NCBI GenBank assembly: GCA_029060305.1
Contig: JAIDUG010000013.1
Coordinates: 1 to 56,341 of the forward strand
DNA: 56,341 bases
Direction: 5' to 3'
DNA from: Ruminococcus sp.
Lineage (GTDB): Bacteria; Bacillota; Clostridia; Oscillospirales; Ruminococcaceae
Made by a program: the position numbers and the translations under genes. Below the pieces are notes generated by a model that did not search any database, had not been told where the DNA came from, and was given only the letters and a program-made list of their open reading frames with translations. Below, piece after piece: positions 39,528 to 49,421 of this stretch; position 1 is the first letter of the stretch, and each line of letters opens with the position of its first letter.

Positions 39528-40714
39528 TATTCAGCCTCCTCACTGTTTACAACAATAACTTTCGGAATTTTCTTTTCCTTTGCGTAATTTCTTACCGTTT
39601 CTATATCATCAAAGAGTGCGGTTTCAACAATCATTCCCTGCTCCCTGAGAGATTGTGCAGTCTTTATTGCGGAAACTTCAAAACCTTTTTCAGCATAAAC
39701 AATAGCGTCAACCCTATGCATTGACGGAATAATGCCGTTTTTTTCTATGAGTTTTGCGACAGCGTTCACATTTACCGCAAATCCTACCGCAGGAATATCA
39801 TAACCAAATTCAGAAATAAGTTTGTCGTAACGTCCGCCGGATAAAACTTCCTCTCCGTGACCCTGAAGATAACCTTTGATAATAAGTCCGGTGTAATAGT
39901 CCGTTTTGTTTACAAGTCCGAGGTCAACTGTAATTACTCCGTCTTCTCCGCAAAGTTCAGAAACGTCGTTGTAAACTTCCTTTAATTCGTCGAGAAGTTG
40001 TTTGATATTTTCGTCAGGCATAATTTCCTCAGCCTTTTCAAATACTTCCTCACCGCCGAAAAGTGCAGGGAGTTTTTTCAGTGCATATGTAACGTTGTTG
40101 CTACCGAGGGAATCGAGCAGGTCATTGAGTGCCGGAAAATTCTTTGTCTCTATCAGACGACGTATTTCTTCCTTTACCTTTTCGTTGACTTCAAGTCTTT
40201 CAACAAGTTCCTTGAAAATTCCTATATTACCGATTTCAAGTGAAAACTCCATTCCGAAAGATTTCAGTGCAGTCACGGCAGTTGAAATAACTTCAAGGTC
40301 TGCCATTTTGATTTGCGAACCGATAAGTTCTATACCGGTCTGTACGATTTCGTCGCTTCTTCCTTTGAGGGCTGGTTCTGTACGGTAAACTGTCTGATTG
40401 TAGAAAAGTTTCAGCGGAAGCATAGCATCTCTGAGACGTGTTGCTACAACTCTTGCAATAGGCATTGTGCTGTCCGGTCTCATAACAAGAAGTCTGCCCT
40501 TGCTGTCGGTAAGTTTGTATAAATTTTCTTGTGGAAAGTATCTTGAATTGAGGTTGAAAACGTCGTAAAATTCAAGACCGGGAGTAAGCATTTCGCTGTA
40601 ACCGCAACTTCTGAAAAGTTCGACAAGGGTATTTTCAACATCACGGATTACGATACATTCTCCGAAAAGATAGTCTTTAGTACCTTCCGGAGTAATAAGG
40701 TCATAGTTTTTCAT
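39527..40714 (-). CDS. hisZ: ATP phosphoribosyltransferase regulatory subunit HisZ
   Basis: 395 aa, a HisRS-like protein without tRNA charging function that activates short HisG and mediates histidine feedback. Class-II core: TPEGTKDYLFGE, LTPGLEFYD, RLLVMRPDSTMPIARVVA and YYTGLIIKGYLQGHG with VLSGGRYDKLIS (~300). The C-terminal anticodon-like domain is short. First gene of the operon, with GGAGG upstream; the operator described at 40733 controls it. Confidence 0.95.
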   Translation of the reverse strand: MKNYDLITPEGTKDYLFGECIVIRDVENTLVELFRSCGYSEMLTPGLEFYDVFNLNSRYFPQENLYKLTDSKGRLLVMRPDSTMPIARVVATRLRDAMLPLKLFYNQTVYRTEPALKGRSDEIVQTGIELIGSQIKMADLEVISTAVTALKSFGMEFSLEIGNIGIFKELVERLEVNEKVKEEIRRLIETKNFPALNDLLDSLGSNNVTYALKKLPALFGGEEVFEKAEEIMPDENIKQLLDELKEVYNDVSELCGEDGVITVDLGLVNKTDYYTGLIIKGYLQGHGEEVLSGGRYDKLISEFGYDIPAVGFAVNVNAVAKLIEKNGIIPSMHRVDAIVYAEKGFEVSAIKTAQSLREQGMIVETALFDDIETVRNYAKEKKIPKVIVVNSEEAE

Positions 40715-40732
40715 TAAATTCCTCCAATCACT

Positions 40733-40782
40733 TTAGTGTGCTAACATGATAATATGATAGCACACTAATAAAATAAAGTCAA
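40733..40782 (-). promoter_or_regulatory. his operon promoter with repressor-type inverted repeat
   Basis: On the minus strand: TTGACT (40777-40782), 17-base spacer, TATCAT (40754-40759). An inverted repeat with perfect 11-base arms, TTAGTGTGCTA (40758-40768) and TAGCACACTAA (40733-40743), brackets the -10 box and the start site. The layout is that of a repressor operator. In Firmicutes a TrpR-family regulator (HisR/YerC) is proposed for his genes, and its sites are of this general kind; the assignment is inferred. No T-box leader is seen (only about 33 bases of leader). Confidence 0.7.
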
Positions 40783-40783
40783 G

Positions 40784-43700
40784 TCAAAAGAATGATAATT
40801 GTGAAGATTCGGGCAAATCACCAAAAGCTCCGGTACTTTTCAGCATATCTATTGTTGTTTTTGACGCACCGCTCATCTGCTGAAATTCTTCAACCGAAAT
40901 GAAACCGCCTTTCTGTACTGCCTCATATATACCATATGAAGCGGTTGCTCCTACACCTGCCATAGCTGAAAAAGGTATCCTGAGTTTTCCGTCCTCAATG
41001 AGATAGTCAACAGCGTGGGACTTAAAAAGGTCTATCGGCAGAAATTCATATCCTCTTGAGAGCATTTCATTTGTAATCAGCAGAATATCGTATAAATCGC
41101 TTTCTTTGTTTGTACGGTTGTTGCCGATTTCCTTTAATTCGTTTATACGACAGCGGACTGCTTCTTTTCCCTGAATTGCAAGGTCTGCGTCAAAGTCCTC
41201 ACCTCTTACTGAGAAGTACGTTGAATAATATTCAAGCGGTCTGTAAAGTTTAAACCAGCCCAGTTTTATTGCTGCGATAACGTATGCGGCTGCGTGGGCT
41301 TTCGGGAACATATATTTTATCTTTAAACAGCTTTCTATATACCAGTCCGGCACATTGTGGTCTTTCATCATCTGAATAATTTGCGGAGTAAAGTTTTTCT
41401 GTGCTTTTCCCTTACGTGTCCATTCCATAATCTGAAAAGCATCTTTCGGCGGTAGACCTTTGTATAAAAGATAAGTCATAATGCTGTCACGGGTTCCGAT
41501 AACGTCAGAAATCGTACATATTTCCTTGTCAATCAGGTCTTTTGCATTTCCGAGCCATACGTCAGTACCGTGTGAAAGTCCAGAAATCTGTAAAAAGTCA
41601 CTGAATTTTGTAGGCTTTGCATCTATCAGCATTTGTATGGTGAAGTTAGTACCCATTTCGGGAATACCGAGACTTCCTGTTTTACAATATATCTCCTCAG
41701 GAGTTACTTTCAGAACACTACAGTCAGTACACATCTTTATAACGTCAGGGTCGGTAGTCGGTACGTCTTTGATTTTTATTCCTGTAAGGTCCTCAAGGTG
41801 CTTGTACAAAGTAGGTACAACGTGACCGAGTTCGTCGAGTTTCAGAATAGTTTCGTGCAGTGAATTGAAGTCAAAGTGGGTTGTGATAACTTCCGAATCA
41901 GCGGAATCAGCAGGGTGCTGAACCGGCGTAAAGTCATAGACTTCATAGTCAGACGGCACTACAACCATTCCACCGGGGTGTTGTCCGGTAGTTCTTTTTA
42001 TTCCTGTACATTTTATCGCAAGACGTTTCATTTCTGCATTGTTGAGAATTATCTGGTTGTCCTCGCAGTATTTTTTTACATATCCGTAAGCGGTTTTATC
42101 TGCAACTGCTGAAATAGTTCCTGCTTTGAATACGTTAGATTTTCCGAAAAGCTGTTCCGTGTACCTATGGGCATTGGACTGATATTCACTTGAAAAATTG
42201 AGGTCTATATCGGGGGCTTTGTCGCCGTCGAATCCTAAAAACGTCTCAAACGGTATATCGTGACCCTCACGTATCATATCAGTGTGGCAATGCGGACATT
42301 TTTTCGGTGGCAAGTCAAATCCCGAACCGTACTGACCGTCCGTCAGAAATTCGCTGTGCTTACATTCCGGACAAACATAATGTGGCGGAAGCGGATTTAC
42401 TTCTGAAATCCCTGCCATAGATGCCACAAACGAAGAACCTACAGAACCTCTTGAGCCGACTAAATAGCCGTTTTCGACAGAGTTCCATACAAGTTTCTGG
42501 GCAATTATGTAAAGTACAGAAAATCCGTGTTTTATAATCGAGGAAAGTTCCCTGTCAAGTCGTTTTTCAACGAGTTCCGGCAGAGGATTTCCGTATATTT
42601 CGTAAGCCTTTTCGTGTGTAATCTTTTTCAGTTCTTCTTCCGCACCGTCAATTGTAGGTGTGAAAGTACCTTTCGGAATAGGTCTTACAACTTCAATCAT
42701 ATCAGCTATCATATTTGTGTTTGTGATTACTACTTCTTTTGCCTTTTCCTCGCCTAAAAATTCAAATTCGGCAAGCATTTCTTCAGTGGTACGGAAATAC
42801 AACGGAGCTTGATTTTCTGTATCCTTGAAACCCATACCGGAAAGAATTATTTTTCTGTAAATAGCGTCTTTCGGGTCTATGAAATGCACGTCACAGGTTG
42901 CACATACCGGAATATTCAGCTTTTCACCCAGTGCGACTATACGCTTTGTGTAATTCTGAAGTTCCTCTGTATTTTTTGCGATACCGTTACGTATCATAAA
43001 TTCATTGTTACAGGTAGGCTGTATTTCAAGATAGTCATAGAATTTCGCAATTTGTTCTATTTCCTCTTCTGACCTTTTATTCAGTATTGCCTGAAAAAGT
43101 TCACCTGCTTCACACGCACTGCCGAATATAAGACCCTCACGATGTTCAAGAAGTACGGATTTCGGAATAAGTGGCTTTTTATAGAAGTAATCAAGGTTAC
43201 TGTATGAGACAAGTTTGTAAAGATTTTTCAGACCTGCCTGATTTCTTACAAGTATAATCTGATGATATGATTTAAGTTTCTTGATGTCAACTTCTCCGGT
43301 TTTTGAGTTAAGGTCATTCAGTGTTTCAACGCCCTTTTTGTTTACCAGTCTGCTGACAAGTTCAATATATATCTTTGCAAGTATAAAAGCATCGTCCGAG
43401 GCTCTGTGGTGTTCAAATTTTCCGAGTTTCAGTTTTTTTGCGACGTAATCCAGTTTATGACGTGATATTTCCGGAAGCATTACCTGACATAATATAAGGG
43501 TATCAATCCAGTTATACTTGAAATCTATTCCGTTACGTTTACAGGTCTGATTAATGAAAGTAGTATCGAAATTTGCATTATGTGCGACAAGTACCGGATT
43601 ATCTCCGCAAAATTCCATAAACTGCTGAATTGCCCCTTTTTCTTTCGGTGCGTCCTTAACGTCGTCGTCGGTTATTCCTGTAAGTTCTGTAATATTTTCG

Positions 43701-45091
43701 GGAATGTGCTTTTCCGGATTGACCTTTGTATTGAAAGTATCAACTATCTGTAGATTCTTGAGTTTTACAGCACCTATTTCCGTCAGTCTGTCAGAAGAAA
43801 AACTAAGCCCTGTGGTTTCAACGTCAAAAATAATTATTTCGTCGTTTATACTTCTGCTGTCGGGATTTTTCAGAATATTCTGTTTGTAAATATCGTTTAC
43901 AACATAAGCCTCACAACCATATATTACCTTGAAATTATCCGGCATATTATACATACATTCCGGAAATGCCTGTACTGCACCGTGGTCAGTGATAGCCATA
44001 GCCTGATGTCCCCATTCTGAAGCTCTTCTGATAAGTGTTACAGGGTCAGTTACAGCGTCCATTGCCGACATATTTGTGTGACAATGTAATTCCACACGTT
44101 TCTGAGGATAGTTGTCAGTTCTCGGAATCCTTTTCACCTTGTTTAACGACTCCGGAGATATGACCACATCGTGAATGAATTTATCATCATCAATTTTTCC
44201 TTTTACAAGAATAGTATCGCCGTTTTTCACTTTATTCAGTTTCATATTTTTTATATCTTCGGTTTTTTCAAAAATTTTTACTGTCATTGAACCGCTGTAA
44301 TCAGTTATCTCGAAAGTCGCCACTGTATTCTCGTTGCGGACTTCCTTGACCTCTGATGCAAAAACATCTCCGACAATAACAGCCGTCTCTCCTTTTTTCT
44401 TCAATGCTTCAATTATCTGAACAGGCTTTTTGCGGATAGTTTTTCCGAAAACTATTTCAGCAGATTCCTCGTCAAATTCAATATCAACCGCATCAATGTC
44501 CACAGGTTTTTCAGGAATGACTATCTCCGGCTTTGCTGTTGACGACGTTGAAAGTTGCTGACTATAATCCGGCATTTCTGAGGAAAACTTTTCAATCATA
44601 TTGTTGTAATCTTCTGACGAAACTTTTTCCGCACCGTCAAGATTTACTTTTATTTCAACTCCAAACTGATTATATATCAGTTTCGACAGATTCTGACAGA
44701 AATGATATTTTTCAAGTATTTCCCGACCGCCGTGTACAAGTTCTATTGACATATTATTTCCGTCCATATTGATATGTGCATTATCCATAAAACCGTTTAT
44801 AACGGATATGTCACGCCTGAGAAGTTTAATCATTTCGTCATAGCATTTCATTCCGAAAAGTTCTGACGGATAACTGCACGCAAGACGTATTCTATGGACT
44901 TTCAAAATATCTTCCGTTTTTTTCTCAAATGCAAAAATATCTTCACTGGGGACTATTTTGTCAAAACGTGCAAAAAAAGTCATCTTGTCCATTTTTTCGG
45001 AATAAGAAATTCGGAAAAATTCACCGCTTTTTGTACTTTCCGGAATATCCGTATAATCCTTTAAAAATTCAGCTAAATTTACTTTCATCAT
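40784..45091 (-). CDS. polC: DNA polymerase III PolC-type
   Basis: 1435 aa replicative polymerase of low-GC Gram-positives. Order: N-terminal domain; OB fold (~240-310, TFEITDYSGSMTVKIFEK); PHP domain with HCHTNMSAMDA (~338); inserted proofreading exonuclease with IIFDVETTGLSFSSDRLTEI (~417) and HRASDDAFILAKI; split PHP remainder; Zn-finger CPECKHSEF/CPHCHTD (~910-935); palm with DKAPDIDLNFSSEYQ (~958) and the GIKRTTGQHPGGMVVVP segment. The ATG overlaps the ispG stop. Last gene of the pyrH-polC block. Confidence 0.98.
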   Translation of the reverse strand: MMKVNLAEFLKDYTDIPESTKSGEFFRISYSEKMDKMTFFARFDKIVPSEDIFAFEKKTEDILKVHRIRLACSYPSELFGMKCYDEMIKLLRRDISVINGFMDNAHINMDGNNMSIELVHGGREILEKYHFCQNLSKLIYNQFGVEIKVNLDGAEKVSSEDYNNMIEKFSSEMPDYSQQLSTSSTAKPEIVIPEKPVDIDAVDIEFDEESAEIVFGKTIRKKPVQIIEALKKKGETAVIVGDVFASEVKEVRNENTVATFEITDYSGSMTVKIFEKTEDIKNMKLNKVKNGDTILVKGKIDDDKFIHDVVISPESLNKVKRIPRTDNYPQKRVELHCHTNMSAMDAVTDPVTLIRRASEWGHQAMAITDHGAVQAFPECMYNMPDNFKVIYGCEAYVVNDIYKQNILKNPDSRSINDEIIIFDVETTGLSFSSDRLTEIGAVKLKNLQIVDTFNTKVNPEKHIPENITELTGITDDDVKDAPKEKGAIQQFMEFCGDNPVLVAHNANFDTTFINQTCKRNGIDFKYNWIDTLILCQVMLPEISRHKLDYVAKKLKLGKFEHHRASDDAFILAKIYIELVSRLVNKKGVETLNDLNSKTGEVDIKKLKSYHQIILVRNQAGLKNLYKLVSYSNLDYFYKKPLIPKSVLLEHREGLIFGSACEAGELFQAILNKRSEEEIEQIAKFYDYLEIQPTCNNEFMIRNGIAKNTEELQNYTKRIVALGEKLNIPVCATCDVHFIDPKDAIYRKIILSGMGFKDTENQAPLYFRTTEEMLAEFEFLGEEKAKEVVITNTNMIADMIEVVRPIPKGTFTPTIDGAEEELKKITHEKAYEIYGNPLPELVEKRLDRELSSIIKHGFSVLYIIAQKLVWNSVENGYLVGSRGSVGSSFVASMAGISEVNPLPPHYVCPECKHSEFLTDGQYGSGFDLPPKKCPHCHTDMIREGHDIPFETFLGFDGDKAPDIDLNFSSEYQSNAHRYTEQLFGKSNVFKAGTISAVADKTAYGYVKKYCEDNQIILNNAEMKRLAIKCTGIKRTTGQHPGGMVVVPSDYEVYDFTPVQHPADSADSEVITTHFDFNSLHETILKLDELGHVVPTLYKHLEDLTGIKIKDVPTTDPDVIKMCTDCSVLKVTPEEIYCKTGSLGIPEMGTNFTIQMLIDAKPTKFSDFLQISGLSHGTDVWLGNAKDLIDKEICTISDVIGTRDSIMTYLLYKGLPPKDAFQIMEWTRKGKAQKNFTPQIIQMMKDHNVPDWYIESCLKIKYMFPKAHAAAYVIAAIKLGWFKLYRPLEYYSTYFSVRGEDFDADLAIQGKEAVRCRINELKEIGNNRTNKESDLYDILLITNEMLSRGYEFLPIDLFKSHAVDYLIEDGKLRIPFSAMAGVGATASYGIYEAVQKGGFISVEEFQQMSGASKTTIDMLKSTGAFGDLPESSQLSFF

Positions 45092-46128
45092 TACAGCCTG
45101 TCAATCTCCGCAAGAAGTTCACAGACAATATCCTCCTCTCTGATTTTTCGCTGAGAACCGTCTTTTCTGAAAATCACCGCACAACCGTTTCCGCCTGCAA
45201 TTCCCACATCTGCCTCACGTGCTTCCCCCGGACCATTTACTATACAGCCCATTACGGCAACAGTTATATTCTTTTCCATATTGCGTACAGCGTTTTCAAT
45301 CTGATTAGCTACTTTGAAAAGGTCTATTCTTGTACGTCCGCAAGTGGGACACGAAACAAGTTTCACACCGCCACGTCTGCCGATTGACTTCAGAATATCC
45401 TGACCTGCATATACTTCTTTTACAGGGTCGGCGGTAAGCGATACACGGATAGTTTCACCGATACCGTCGCAAAGCAGTGAACCTATTCCCACTGATGATT
45501 TTATAATTCCCATACGTTCAGTACCTGCTTCCGTAACTCCGAGATGTAAAGGATAGTTGCATTTTTCTGATGCAAGTCTGTATGATTCAATCATTCTGTT
45601 CACGTCTGAGGACTTTATCGAAATGACAATATCGTCAAAATCAAACTGTTCAAGAAGTTTTGCGTGATTCAATGCACTTTCAACAAGTGCTTCCGGAGTA
45701 GGCGAGCCGTATTTCGCAAGCAGTTCCTTTTCAAGTGAACCGGAGTTCACACCAATTCTTATCGGAATATTCCTTTCACGGCATATGTCAACAACTTTCT
45801 TTATGCGGTCATTGCTTCCTATATTCCCCGGATTTATGCGGATTTTGTCAGCTCCTGCCTTTGCGGATTCGATTGCAAGTTTGTAATCAAAATGTATGTC
45901 GGCTACCAACGGTATTTTTACAGCCGACTTTATAGCCGGAATAAGTTTCACCGCTTCCATATCGGGAACAGCAGTCCTGATAATCTCACAACCTGCTTTT
46001 TCAAGTTCAACAGCCTGTCTTACATTTCCCCCAATGTCGTCTGAACGTACATTCAGCATTGATTGTATGTATATGTGTTTTCCGTCAAGAACGCAGTTCC
46101 CGACTTTTACAGGTTTTACATTCCTCAT
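45091..46128 (-). CDS. ispG: 4-hydroxy-3-methylbut-2-enyl-diphosphate synthase IspG
   Basis: 345 aa, a [4Fe-4S] enzyme of the MEP pathway, flavodoxin type. TIM barrel followed by the cluster domain with Cys ligands in KLVSCPTCGRTRIDLF (~258) and VMGCIVNGPGEAREADVGI (~295). It shares the operon with dxr and uppS, so isoprenoid supply and undecaprenyl synthesis are co-encoded. Confidence 0.97.
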   Translation of the reverse strand: MRNVKPVKVGNCVLDGKHIYIQSMLNVRSDDIGGNVRQAVELEKAGCEIIRTAVPDMEAVKLIPAIKSAVKIPLVADIHFDYKLAIESAKAGADKIRINPGNIGSNDRIKKVVDICRERNIPIRIGVNSGSLEKELLAKYGSPTPEALVESALNHAKLLEQFDFDDIVISIKSSDVNRMIESYRLASEKCNYPLHLGVTEAGTERMGIIKSSVGIGSLLCDGIGETIRVSLTADPVKEVYAGQDILKSIGRRGGVKLVSCPTCGRTRIDLFKVANQIENAVRNMEKNITVAVMGCIVNGPGEAREADVGIAGGNGCAVIFRKDGSQRKIREEDIVCELLAEIDRL

Positions 46129-46193
46129 TAAAAAAACTCCTTTATTCAGATTAAGGCAGGAAAAATTAAATATTCTCCCTGCCTTATGATTTT

Positions 46194-47252
46194 TTATACA
46201 CCGCCTGTAATCAGACGTACTATATCATTATATGTTGCCATAATCATTATACCGAAAAGCAGTACCATTCCGGCAAGATGCACATAACCCTCGTGTTCCG
46301 GCTTTACCGGTTTTCTTCTTACAAGTTCTATGAAACAGAATATAAGTCTTCCGCCGTCAAGTCCGGGAATGGGCAGAAGATTGAATATTCCGATATTTAT
46401 AGTAATCAGAGCCGTCATATATACAAGCTGGAATATTGTATCTGTTATATCTTCGCTTTCCTGAGTAGTTTCATTGATAGCGGTTACAACGCCGACAGGT
46501 CCTGAAACGTCCTCTTTCTTTGCCTGACCGGAAACAAGCTGTTTCAGTGACATTCCGACAATGTGACCCATTGACATAAACATTTCCCCTGAACCTTTCA
46601 GAATGGTAAGCGGATTCTTGTCTTTCTGAACAAGTCCGAAATCCACTGTACTACCGGTCGGACTATGGAAATTAACGTCGTCAAAATCTATTTTTTCGCC
46701 GTTACGTATAACGGTTACGTCGTGGACGTTTGTAGGAGAAGAAGAAAGAATATAGTTGAGGTCAAGCATACTGTAAATTCTTGTGTTGTCGATTTCATAG
46801 AAAATGTCATCGTGTCTTAATCCTGCATCGTAACTTCCCGACTGTCTTTCAAGTGTACCGTCCTCAAGTTCAACGGCACTGAATCCTGAAATCTGAGTAG
46901 TCGGCACGGAAGTAAGCATTGACATCATAATCACTATTGATATAAATCCTAACACAAAGTTCATACCTGCACCAGCAACAAGTATTATCATACGTTTCCA
47001 GAGTTTCGCACTTCTGAAACTATGCGGATTGTCGGAATCAGTATCCTCGCCCTCCATAGCACAGTAACCACCTACCGGCAGAAGTCTCAGCGAATACATA
47101 GTCTCACCGAATCTTTTCTGTATTATCTTAGGACCCATACCGATTGAAAATTCAAGTACCTGTACTTTGCTGAGTTTTGCACAGATAAAATGTCCGAACT
47201 CGTGTACCATAACGATAAGTCCGAAAATGATTATTGCAATAATTATGCCCAT
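46194..47252 (-). CDS. rseP: Site-2 zinc metalloprotease RseP
   Basis: 352 aa. Membrane-embedded M50 protease that cuts membrane-anchored substrates. The zinc site HEFGH is at ~18 in MVHEFGHFICAKLSKVQ; the third ligand is in PIPGLDGGRLIFC near ~300. One PDZ domain (~130-215, RHDDIFYEIDNTRIYS) lies between the membrane helices. Its order in the operon, dxr-rseP-ispG, is that of Clostridia. Confidence 0.96.
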   Translation of the reverse strand: MGIIIAIIIFGLIVMVHEFGHFICAKLSKVQVLEFSIGMGPKIIQKRFGETMYSLRLLPVGGYCAMEGEDTDSDNPHSFRSAKLWKRMIILVAGAGMNFVLGFISIVIMMSMLTSVPTTQISGFSAVELEDGTLERQSGSYDAGLRHDDIFYEIDNTRIYSMLDLNYILSSSPTNVHDVTVIRNGEKIDFDDVNFHSPTGSTVDFGLVQKDKNPLTILKGSGEMFMSMGHIVGMSLKQLVSGQAKKEDVSGPVGVVTAINETTQESEDITDTIFQLVYMTALITINIGIFNLLPIPGLDGGRLIFCFIELVRRKPVKPEHEGYVHLAGMVLLFGIMIMATYNDIVRLITGGV

Positions 47253-47280
47253 TTGTAATATCAGTCTCCTTTCAGAAAAA

Positions 47281-48438
47281 TTATTTGTCTATAATATTAC
47301 GGACGTAATCTCTTGCGGAAATATCAGCTTTCACCACATCTTCATAGCATTCTGTCGGAGCAGGCTGGAATTTTTCCATGACAGATGATACTATTTCGCC
47401 GATTTCTATAAATTCTATTTCGTCATTCAGAAAAGCCCTTACAGCTTCTTCGTTTGCGGAGTTTACAAGGCACGGATATGCACCGCCTGCTTTTATCGCC
47501 TTTATCGCCGTCGACAGACACTTGAAAGTCTTGTAATCAGGTTTTTCAAATGTGAGACTTCCGTAATCAGTAAGCGAAAGCCTTTTTGTAGGACATTCCA
47601 GTCTGTCAGGGTACAACAAAGCGTACTGAATCGGGATTTTCATATCAGGCACTCCGAGCTGTGCAATAACTGAATAGTCGTTGTATTCCACGGCAGAATG
47701 TACAACGCTCTGACGATGTACAACTATTTCAATCTGTTCAGGCGTGAGGTCGAAAAGCCACTTTGCCTCGATAAACTCAAGACCTTTATTCATAAGCGTT
47801 GCGGAATCTATAGTAATCTTGTTTCCCATACTCCAGTTAGGATGTTTGAGAGCGTCTGCCTTTGTGACTTTTTTCAGGTCGTCGTAAGTCTTTCTGAAAA
47901 AAGGTCCTCCGGAAGCAGTAAGAATGATTTTACTTAACTGTTCTCTTTTGTTTCCTTGCAGACACTGGAATATTGCTGAATGTTCGCTGTCCACAGGATA
48001 TATCTTAACGCCTTTGGCTTTTGCCGACGACATCACTATTTCACCACCTGCAACAAGCGTTTCCTTATTTGCCAGTGCAACGTCTTTTCCGGCGTTTATT
48101 GCCGTGAGAGTGGGAAGAAGTCCCACCATTCCGACAACAGAATTTAATACAATGTCATTCTGTGCAAGAGAAGCTATTTCGCAAAGACCGTCCATTCCGC
48201 AGAGAACATTAACGCTCATATCGGAAAGACGTTGTTTCAGTTCGGAATACTTTTCGGGATTGCAGGTACATACATATTCCGGACGGAATTTTCTTGTCTG
48301 TTTTTCGAGCAGGTCTATATTGTTGTTGGCGGAAAGTCCGTATACCCTGAAACCGTGCTTTTCGCAGACTTCCAACGACTGAGTACCTATTGAACCCGTT
48401 GACCCTAAAACAGAAACTGTTTTATTCAATTGTGTCAT
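47281..48438 (-). CDS. dxr: 1-deoxy-D-xylulose 5-phosphate reductoisomerase
   Basis: 385 aa, NADPH-dependent, second MEP step. The Rossmann start VSVLGSTGSIGTQSLEV, ALANKETLVAGGE (~120-132), metal-binding PVDSEHSAIFQCL (~148) and the active-site MNKGLEFIEAKWLF and ANEEAVRAF runs are all present. Start ATG at 48438 with AAAGGAG upstream. Confidence 0.97.
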   Translation of the reverse strand: MTQLNKTVSVLGSTGSIGTQSLEVCEKHGFRVYGLSANNNIDLLEKQTRKFRPEYVCTCNPEKYSELKQRLSDMSVNVLCGMDGLCEIASLAQNDIVLNSVVGMVGLLPTLTAINAGKDVALANKETLVAGGEIVMSSAKAKGVKIYPVDSEHSAIFQCLQGNKREQLSKIILTASGGPFFRKTYDDLKKVTKADALKHPNWSMGNKITIDSATLMNKGLEFIEAKWLFDLTPEQIEIVVHRQSVVHSAVEYNDYSVIAQLGVPDMKIPIQYALLYPDRLECPTKRLSLTDYGSLTFEKPDYKTFKCLSTAIKAIKAGGAYPCLVNSANEEAVRAFLNDEIEFIEIGEIVSSVMEKFQPAPTECYEDVVKADISARDYVRNIIDK

Positions 48439-48536
48439 CTCCTTTATTATATGAAAAATTTTTCGTAATTATAAGATTAAAGTGAAAAGAGACTTTCCGC
48501 TTGTATGAAAAAACGTTCAGTCTCCTTTCGTAGTTC

Positions 48537-49421
48537 TTATATTGAAGAAATAACTGCCATAAATGCGTAAAAAGTAGGAAGTACAAATAAAACGCTGTCG
48601 AATCTGTCCATCAGACCGCCGTGACCGGGCATAATTTTTCCGTAATCCTTGAAACCAATCTGTCTTTTTACCATTGAGGCGGATAAGTCGCCTACTGTTC
48701 CGATAACAGCACACACTGCACCCAGAATAAACGCTATCAAAGCGGTTTTCACGTAAAATCCTCCTGAACTTACACAAAAAGCAACAGCGTAAACGATACC
48801 AGTTGTAAGGATACCGCCTATAAAGCCCTCTACTGTTTTTTTCGGACTTATTTCTGGACAGAGTTTATGTTTACCGAGTGCAACACCTGAAAAATACGCT
48901 CCTGTATCTGCAATCCACGCACCGCAAAGTGCCATTATGAGCAGGAAAAGACCGTCATTACTATTACCGTTATAGTTGTGAATGAGTATCATTGTTGACA
49001 TTGCGTGTGGTACAAGTACCATAACGGCAAGTGTAAAGAATACCTGTTCATAACGGATTTCCTTGTGTTTTTTCAGCCACGTCACGAATATCACAAACGC
49101 ACACAACAACGTCACGACAAACTGCATAAGGTGAATGATTTCATTATTAAATGAATCTTTCGGTGGCATATCTGTCGGTGGCATAATATACATTAAAGGA
49201 CGTTTAAGGGAAGCATTTAAAAACGGCGTAATTATACCGCATACTTCCGTTGCTATCAATATTGGAATACACCTGTTCATTTTGACAGCCCTGAGAAGTT
49301 CATAAAGCATTACGGCTATTATACACGCAACAGCTATCGGAAGTACGATTGTATTATGGAAGTACAATACAACGGCAAGAATCAGAACACCGACAGCTCC
49401 CGAAATAATTCTTGTAAGCAT
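48537..49421 (-). CDS. cdsA: Phosphatidate cytidylyltransferase CdsA
   Basis: 294 aa with about seven membrane helices. It makes CDP-diacylglycerol. The signature KDYGKIMPGHGGLMDRFD (~258-275) is complete, preceded by SASMVKRQIGF; GKHKLCPEISPKKTVEGFIG (~185-204) is the other conserved loop. Its ATG overlaps the uppS stop by one base. Confidence 0.96.
   Translation of the reverse strand: MLTRIISGAVGVLILAVVLYFHNTIVLPIAVACIIAVMLYELLRAVKMNRCIPILIATEVCGIITPFLNASLKRPLMYIMPPTDMPPKDSFNNEIIHLMQFVVTLLCAFVIFVTWLKKHKEIRYEQVFFTLAVMVLVPHAMSTMILIHNYNGNSNDGLFLLIMALCGAWIADTGAYFSGVALGKHKLCPEISPKKTVEGFIGGILTTGIVYAVAFCVSSGGFYVKTALIAFILGAVCAVIGTVGDLSASMVKRQIGFKDYGKIMPGHGGLMDRFDSVLFVLPTFYAFMAVISSI

Noticed and set aside
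46143..46188. AAGGCAGG/CCTGCCTT inverted repeat between rseP and ispG
   Set aside because: No T run in the direction of transcription; the genes belong to one conserved block, so a terminator call is not supported.
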